Shown here: piece after piece, positions 60,751-64,000 of the stretch | Layout: every line of letters starts with the position of its first letter | Numbering within the stretch: position 1 is the stretch's first letter | Origin: Catellatospora sp. TT07R-123 | GTDB lineage: Bacteria; Actinomycetota; Actinomycetes; Mycobacteriales; Micromonosporaceae | Assembly: GCF_018327705.1 (NCBI RefSeq) | Contig: NZ_BNEM01000002.1 | Location: 372,001-436,000, forward strand | Length of the DNA stretch: 64,000 nt | Direction of reading: 5' to 3' | The notes under the pieces: generated by a model | What the model saw: the letters and a program-made list of their open reading frames with translations, nothing else | What the model was told of the DNA's origin: nothing | Database searches by the model: none | Translations under genes and position numbers: made by a program

Positions 60751-62241
60751 TCAGGAGACGTTCAGGGCGGTGTCGTCCAGCAGGAACGATGTCTGCAGGG
60801 TCGAGCCCTCGACGCCGGTGAACTTCAGGGTCACCGTGCTGCCCCGGTAGGCGGCGAGGTTGTAGCTGCGCTGGGTGTACCCGGTGGCGGCGTTGAGGTT
60901 GGAGAAGGTCGCCAGGGTCGTCAGGACGGTGCCGGACGAGTTGAGCACCTGCGCCTTCAGGGTGTCGTACGCCGTGGTCGTGGTCGTCTCGGCGGTGCCG
61001 ACGTGCAGCCAGAAACTGAAGGTGGCGGTCGCGCAGCTGGCGGGGATGGTGACGGCCTGGGCGAGGGTGTCGGTGTGGGCGGTGCCGTAGCCGTCGAGCC
61101 AGGCGTAGTACGCGTTGCTGTGCGGGGTGTTGCCCGACGAGTTGGTGATGACCCCCGAGGTGGCGGTCCAGCCGACGCCGGGACCCGCTTCGAAACCGGG
61201 GTTGACCAGCAGTTGCGCCGGGGTGCACGAGGTGCCGCCGGTCGGTGCCGGGGACGGGCTGGGCGGCGTGGTGGTGCCCGTTCCGGCCAGCCATTCCGTG
61301 GCGTTGAGCGCGAGCGCGGCGTTCGTGGCGCCGGTGTCGTTCCAGCCGTCGTAGAGGGTGTTGCCGGACTGGCCGGTGCCGTCGTCGATGTCGGAGCTGT
61401 CGCCCCAGATCGCGACCCGGCCGCTGCCGAACGTGCTGGTGGCGAAGAAGGCGCCGGTGTTGCCGCCGGGGGTGGCGCCGCTGACGTAGAGCAGGCCCTT
61501 GGCATTGGGGTTGTTCGCGGGGTGCAGGGTGACGGTGGTGCCGTTGTAGATCGCTCCGCCGGTGACGTTGCCGAAGGAGCCGTGCAGGACGGGGTTGGTC
61601 GCGGCGGTGACCGCCCGGGGGAAGCCGCTGGCGATGTTGAGCAGGTCGACGCTGAAGCCGAACGGGTCGGTGCTGTCGACGCTGTTGTTGGTCATCAGGT
61701 CGTTGATGACCTTGGGCGAGTCGGCGCCGTCGTTGTTGCGGTCGCTGCCGGTGTGGTCGACGACGATGAACAGGCCGCCGCCGTTCTGGACGAACTTCAT
61801 GACGGCGGTCTTCTCGGCCGCGCTCAGCAGGACGTTGGGTTCGGGCAGGACGAACTCGTCGAAGTTGGCCAGGTCCTGCGCGTTGGCGGTGTTGCCGTAG
61901 GTGATGGTCTTGCCTGCGGCGAGGGTGGCCAGGGTGTAGGCGCCGGTCCGCTGCAGGGCCACGCCCCAGGCGGACAGTGCTCCGGTCCAGCTGGTCTCGC
62001 TGGTGGGGTTGGGGTTCTGGGTGGTGGGGTCGGGGATGCCGGTGCCGATGATCCAGTCGGCGTTGCCGGCGGTCTCGGCCTTCGAGTTGTCGAAGAGCAC
62101 CCGGTGCTTGGCGGCTGCCGCGGTGGCGGCGTGCGGGACGGCGATCCCGGCGACGGTTGCCAGGGCGGTGGCGGCGAGCGCGGTGGCGGCGCCGACCAGT
62201 GCGAATCTGGCGGTACGGGTCAGACGTGTGGAGTGATCCAT
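60751..62241 (-). CDS. Secreted multidomain protein (GATase1-like plus C-terminal beta domain)
   Basis: A 496-residue exported protein. Residues 1-43 are a signal peptide (FALVGAATALAATALATVAG, cleavage near ATA). Residues 45-315 look like a glutamine-amidotransferase-like fold of the kind found in secreted and gliding-type proteins (HRVLFDNSKAETAGNADW; FVQNGGGLFIVVDHTGSD; GSGRVAIWGDSSDIDDG). A Pro/Thr-Ser linker (PPSPSPAPTGG) leads to a C-terminal beta-sandwich (NPGFEAGPGVGWTATSG; YNLAAYRGSTVTLKFTGVEG) resembling carbohydrate-binding modules of actinomycete secreted enzymes. Possible extracellular binding or hydrolysis; no catalytic triad was confirmed. Confidence 0.72.
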   Translation of the reverse strand: MDHSTRLTRTARFALVGAATALAATALATVAGIAVPHAATAAAAKHRVLFDNSKAETAGNADWIIGTGIPDPTTQNPNPTSETSWTGALSAWGVALQRTGAYTLATLAAGKTITYGNTANAQDLANFDEFVLPEPNVLLSAAEKTAVMKFVQNGGGLFIVVDHTGSDRNNDGADSPKVINDLMTNNSVDSTDPFGFSVDLLNIASGFPRAVTAATNPVLHGSFGNVTGGAIYNGTTVTLHPANNPNAKGLLYVSGATPGGNTGAFFATSTFGSGRVAIWGDSSDIDDGTGQSGNTLYDGWNDTGATNAALALNATEWLAGTGTTTPPSPSPAPTGGTSCTPAQLLVNPGFEAGPGVGWTATSGVITNSSGNTPHSNAYYAWLDGYGTAHTDTLAQAVTIPASCATATFSFWLHVGTAETTTTTAYDTLKAQVLNSSGTVLTTLATFSNLNAATGYTQRSYNLAAYRGSTVTLKFTGVEGSTLQTSFLLDDTALNVS

Positions 62242-62368
62242 GCCGCACAGTATCGATGCCCGTTTATCCCTTTACGATAGGCGGTGATCACCAGTTTGTG
62301 CCATCCGCGGTCCGGCAGTTCGGGCGCCGAGTGGCCGTGGTGGTAGACGACAGGACTTTGGAGTACGG

Positions 62369-63112
62369 GTGAACCCATCGACCGACACCTCGCTGGAGCT
62401 GCTGGGTCGCGCCATCAGCAGTGGTGGAGGATGCGCGACCATGCTGCTTGCCGACGCCGGTGAAATCGGCGACTGGGCAGGTGACACCAACGCGACGTCA
62501 GCGGACCCGTACGACCCGGCGGGTTCGGACTGGCATCGCGTGATGCTCGACTCCCTCGACGACGACGTGGTCGAGGTCGACCTCGGCGCCGGGCGCCGTG
62601 GCCTCGGCGTCACCATGGGAGAGAACGGCTGGCACACGGTCTTCCGTACGCCGACCGGGCTTCTCATGGCGACCCGCAAAGGCGGCCCCGCCGCCGACGC
62701 CGAGTTCCCGACGGCCGCCGGTTCCGTCGAGCGTCTCCTCAGCTCCGACGCCTTCTGGGACTTCATCGCCGCGCCGCTGACCAAGCCCTTCCAGGGCGGC
62801 ACCCTGCACGTGCCGAGCGGCTGGCTGATGATCATGTCGGCCATCGTGCCGACCAAGGACCTGCACCGCGACGGTTCGCCGGTCGACGTGGCCGCCCTTC
62901 TCGACGACGCCGAGCAGTCCGGCACGGATGTCGTCGAGGTAGGCGACGGGTACGGCGGCCGGGCGCTGCTGGTCCGGGTCGGGCCGACGGCCCTGTCGGC
63001 GTGGTTCGAACCCCAGCGCAGCGACCCGGCACTGGGCATCGTCGACCGGTGCGAGCTGCGCTTCGGGCACGAGCGGCCGGGCCTTGTCGGGGTATCCACT
63101 CCGCCAGCGTGA
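62369..63112 (+). CDS. Hypothetical protein, 247 residues
   Basis: Not recognised. GTG 62369 has GGAG upstream. The sequence is alpha/beta with no membrane helix (GWHTVFRTPTGLLMATRKGG; FQGGTLHVPSGWLMIMSAIV; RALLVRVGPTALSAWFEPQ). It is convergent with the last gene of the window and separated from it by a short terminator hairpin. No catalytic motif can be named. Confidence 0.6.
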   Translation: MNPSTDTSLELLGRAISSGGGCATMLLADAGEIGDWAGDTNATSADPYDPAGSDWHRVMLDSLDDDVVEVDLGAGRRGLGVTMGENGWHTVFRTPTGLLMATRKGGPAADAEFPTAAGSVERLLSSDAFWDFIAAPLTKPFQGGTLHVPSGWLMIMSAIVPTKDLHRDGSPVDVAALLDDAEQSGTDVVEVGDGYGGRALLVRVGPTALSAWFEPQRSDPALGIVDRCELRFGHERPGLVGVSTPPA

Positions 63113-63118
63113 ACCGAG

Positions 63119-63135
63119 CCGCGCGGGCCGCGCGG
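63119..63135. terminator. Short GC hairpin between convergent genes
   Basis: CCGCGCG-GGC-CGCGCGG forms a 7-bp stem with a 3-nt loop, 7 bp after the plus-strand stop (63112) and 4 bp before the minus-strand stop (63139). Confidence 0.5.
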
Positions 63136-63138
63136 ACG

Positions 63139-63999
63139 TCAGCGTGCCACGTTCCATTCGCGCGGAAGGTCCGCGCCGCAGGCGGCGCAGCTGAAGTCAT
63201 CGTCCTTGACGATGTTGATCTGGCAGCAGTCCGGGCAGCGGCGGAACTCGAATGCCGCGGTGAACCCCCGGGGGTGCTCCAGCCCGGCTCGCTCGCAGGC
63301 GGCGGCCACCGCCTGCCACGAGGAGGTCTCCGGGCAGTATCCGGTGGACTGGTTGGTCACCTCGGCGACCGCCCAGTGCCGGTCCTGCCCGGCGAAACCG
63401 ATCTCGCCGGCGCTGAGCACCGGACGGCCGCCCGCGCACGCGACGTGTTCGCTGCGCCTGGGCGCGACGCGCAGGTCGCCCGCCACATCGACGATGAACG
63501 TGTGGGGCTCGCGGCGCTCGGCCGGTGCCAGCGCCGCCATCCACGCGGCCAGCTCGTCGACGGAGGTGACCCGGTGGCCGCCGGCGTCCTGCGTGACGGC
63601 GGCGAGCAGGTCCGCCGGGCCGACGTAGCGGTACCGCTGCTGGTGGATGGAGGCAGGCCGACCATCCCGCCAGCGAGGCAGGTCGAGGTCGGGCGTCTGC
63701 GGGCTGGTGAAGTGGAACGGCACGCGCAGGCGGGCCGCCACGGCCTCGCCGACCTGCTGGGCCTCGGCTGCCTCCGGCCAGGGCGGGACCTGCCCGTTGA
63801 ACAGTCGGAGATCGCCGCCGTGGCGGATCGACGCCAGCCGCACCTCGTCGAAGCTGTCGTGGTGCCGCCCAGGACGGTCCACGATCGCCACCAGGTCGAC
63901 CGTCCAGCCTTGCGTATCACCGTCCCACACCGCCTCGACCGCCACGACGGAACAGGTGATCGCCTTCGCCGCCGCGAGGACGCCGGAGATGTCGACGAC
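63139..63999 (-). CDS. Hypothetical protein with C-terminal zinc ribbon, 5' end outside window
   Basis: At least 287 codons are readable. The frame stays open and protein-like right to the window edge (VVDISGVLAAAKAITCSVVA precedes the internal GTG at 63945), so the true start is probably just outside. The body is alpha/beta (GWTVDLVAIVDRPGRHHDSF; HTFIVDVAGDLRVAPRRSEH). The C-terminus has a zinc ribbon, CPDC then CAAC (FRRCPDCCQINIVKDDDFSC), suggesting nucleic acid or protein binding. The family was not recognised. Confidence 0.62.
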   Translation of the reverse strand, partial: VVDISGVLAAAKAITCSVVAVEAVWDGDTQGWTVDLVAIVDRPGRHHDSFDEVRLASIRHGGDLRLFNGQVPPWPEAAEAQQVGEAVAARLRVPFHFTSPQTPDLDLPRWRDGRPASIHQQRYRYVGPADLLAAVTQDAGGHRVTSVDELAAWMAALAPAERREPHTFIVDVAGDLRVAPRRSEHVACAGGRPVLSAGEIGFAGQDRHWAVAEVTNQSTGYCPETSSWQAVAAACERAGLEHPRGFTAAFEFRRCPDCCQINIVKDDDFSCAACGADLPREWNVAR

Positions 64000-64000
64000 C

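Noticed and set aside
1-63999. CRISPR arrays, tRNA or rRNA genes
   Set aside because: No regularly spaced repeats and no cloverleaf or rRNA-like sequence were noticed.

Overview
The window looks like chromosomal DNA from a high-GC filamentous actinomycete, most likely Micromonosporaceae or a relative. The signs are strong G/C bias at third codon positions, many GTG/TTG starts, short ATGA/GTGA overlaps, ECF41- and SigE-type sigma factors, a DinB/DUF664 protein and leaderless-looking promoters. No tRNA, rRNA or CRISPR array was seen. Family names are from recognition of motifs in the translations; no database search was run.

Region 1 (1-9.3 kb) is mostly metabolic and transport genes: the tail of a cytochrome P450, a macrolide-type glycosyltransferase, DinB, LysE and MMPL transporters, a coupled PEP-mutase-like/mini-P450 pair opposite an ArsR-type regulator, and an ABC exporter. 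Region 2 (9.3-14 kb) is a scar of mobile DNA: a 5'-truncated acetyltransferase, a lone TnpB gene, an IS30 remnant, an HNH nuclease and decayed sequence. Region 3 (14-18.4 kb) has two divergent regulator/enzyme pairs: an ECF41 sigma factor opposite a SnoaL-LUD fusion, sharing a mirror-image promoter, and TetR opposite an aldo/keto reductase. Region 4 (18.4-26 kb) is a 2256-residue secreted RHS protein with a self-cleaving Hint domain and a PIN-like DUF5615 toxin tip. A small DUF3027-like gene sits directly behind it and is the natural immunity candidate.

Region 5 (26-36.9 kb) holds an autoregulated ArsR/MBL pair, a Crp-type regulator, a compact candidate defence locus (Pycsar-effector-like membrane protein, class III nucleotidyl-cyclase-like protein, and a membrane protein with an effector-associated N-terminus), an orphan MraY, and a SigE sigma factor with a probable anti-sigma partner.

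Region 6 (36.9-60.1 kb) is the most striking part. A leftward operon encodes Trypco1, a trypsin/STAND/TPR protein, Hsp70, two related GTPases, an unknown protein and two dynamin-like GTPases. A rightward operon encodes a degenerate Hsp70-like protein and a coiled-coil protein, and is split by an inserted TnpB element. A second leftward operon encodes a radical SAM protein, a coiled-coil protein, a double AAA+ ATPase and a WD40 protein. Together they look like one multi-component NTP-dependent signalling or conflict system. Region 7 (60.2-64 kb) carries DoxX, a secreted multidomain protein and two hypothetical proteins, the last running off the window.
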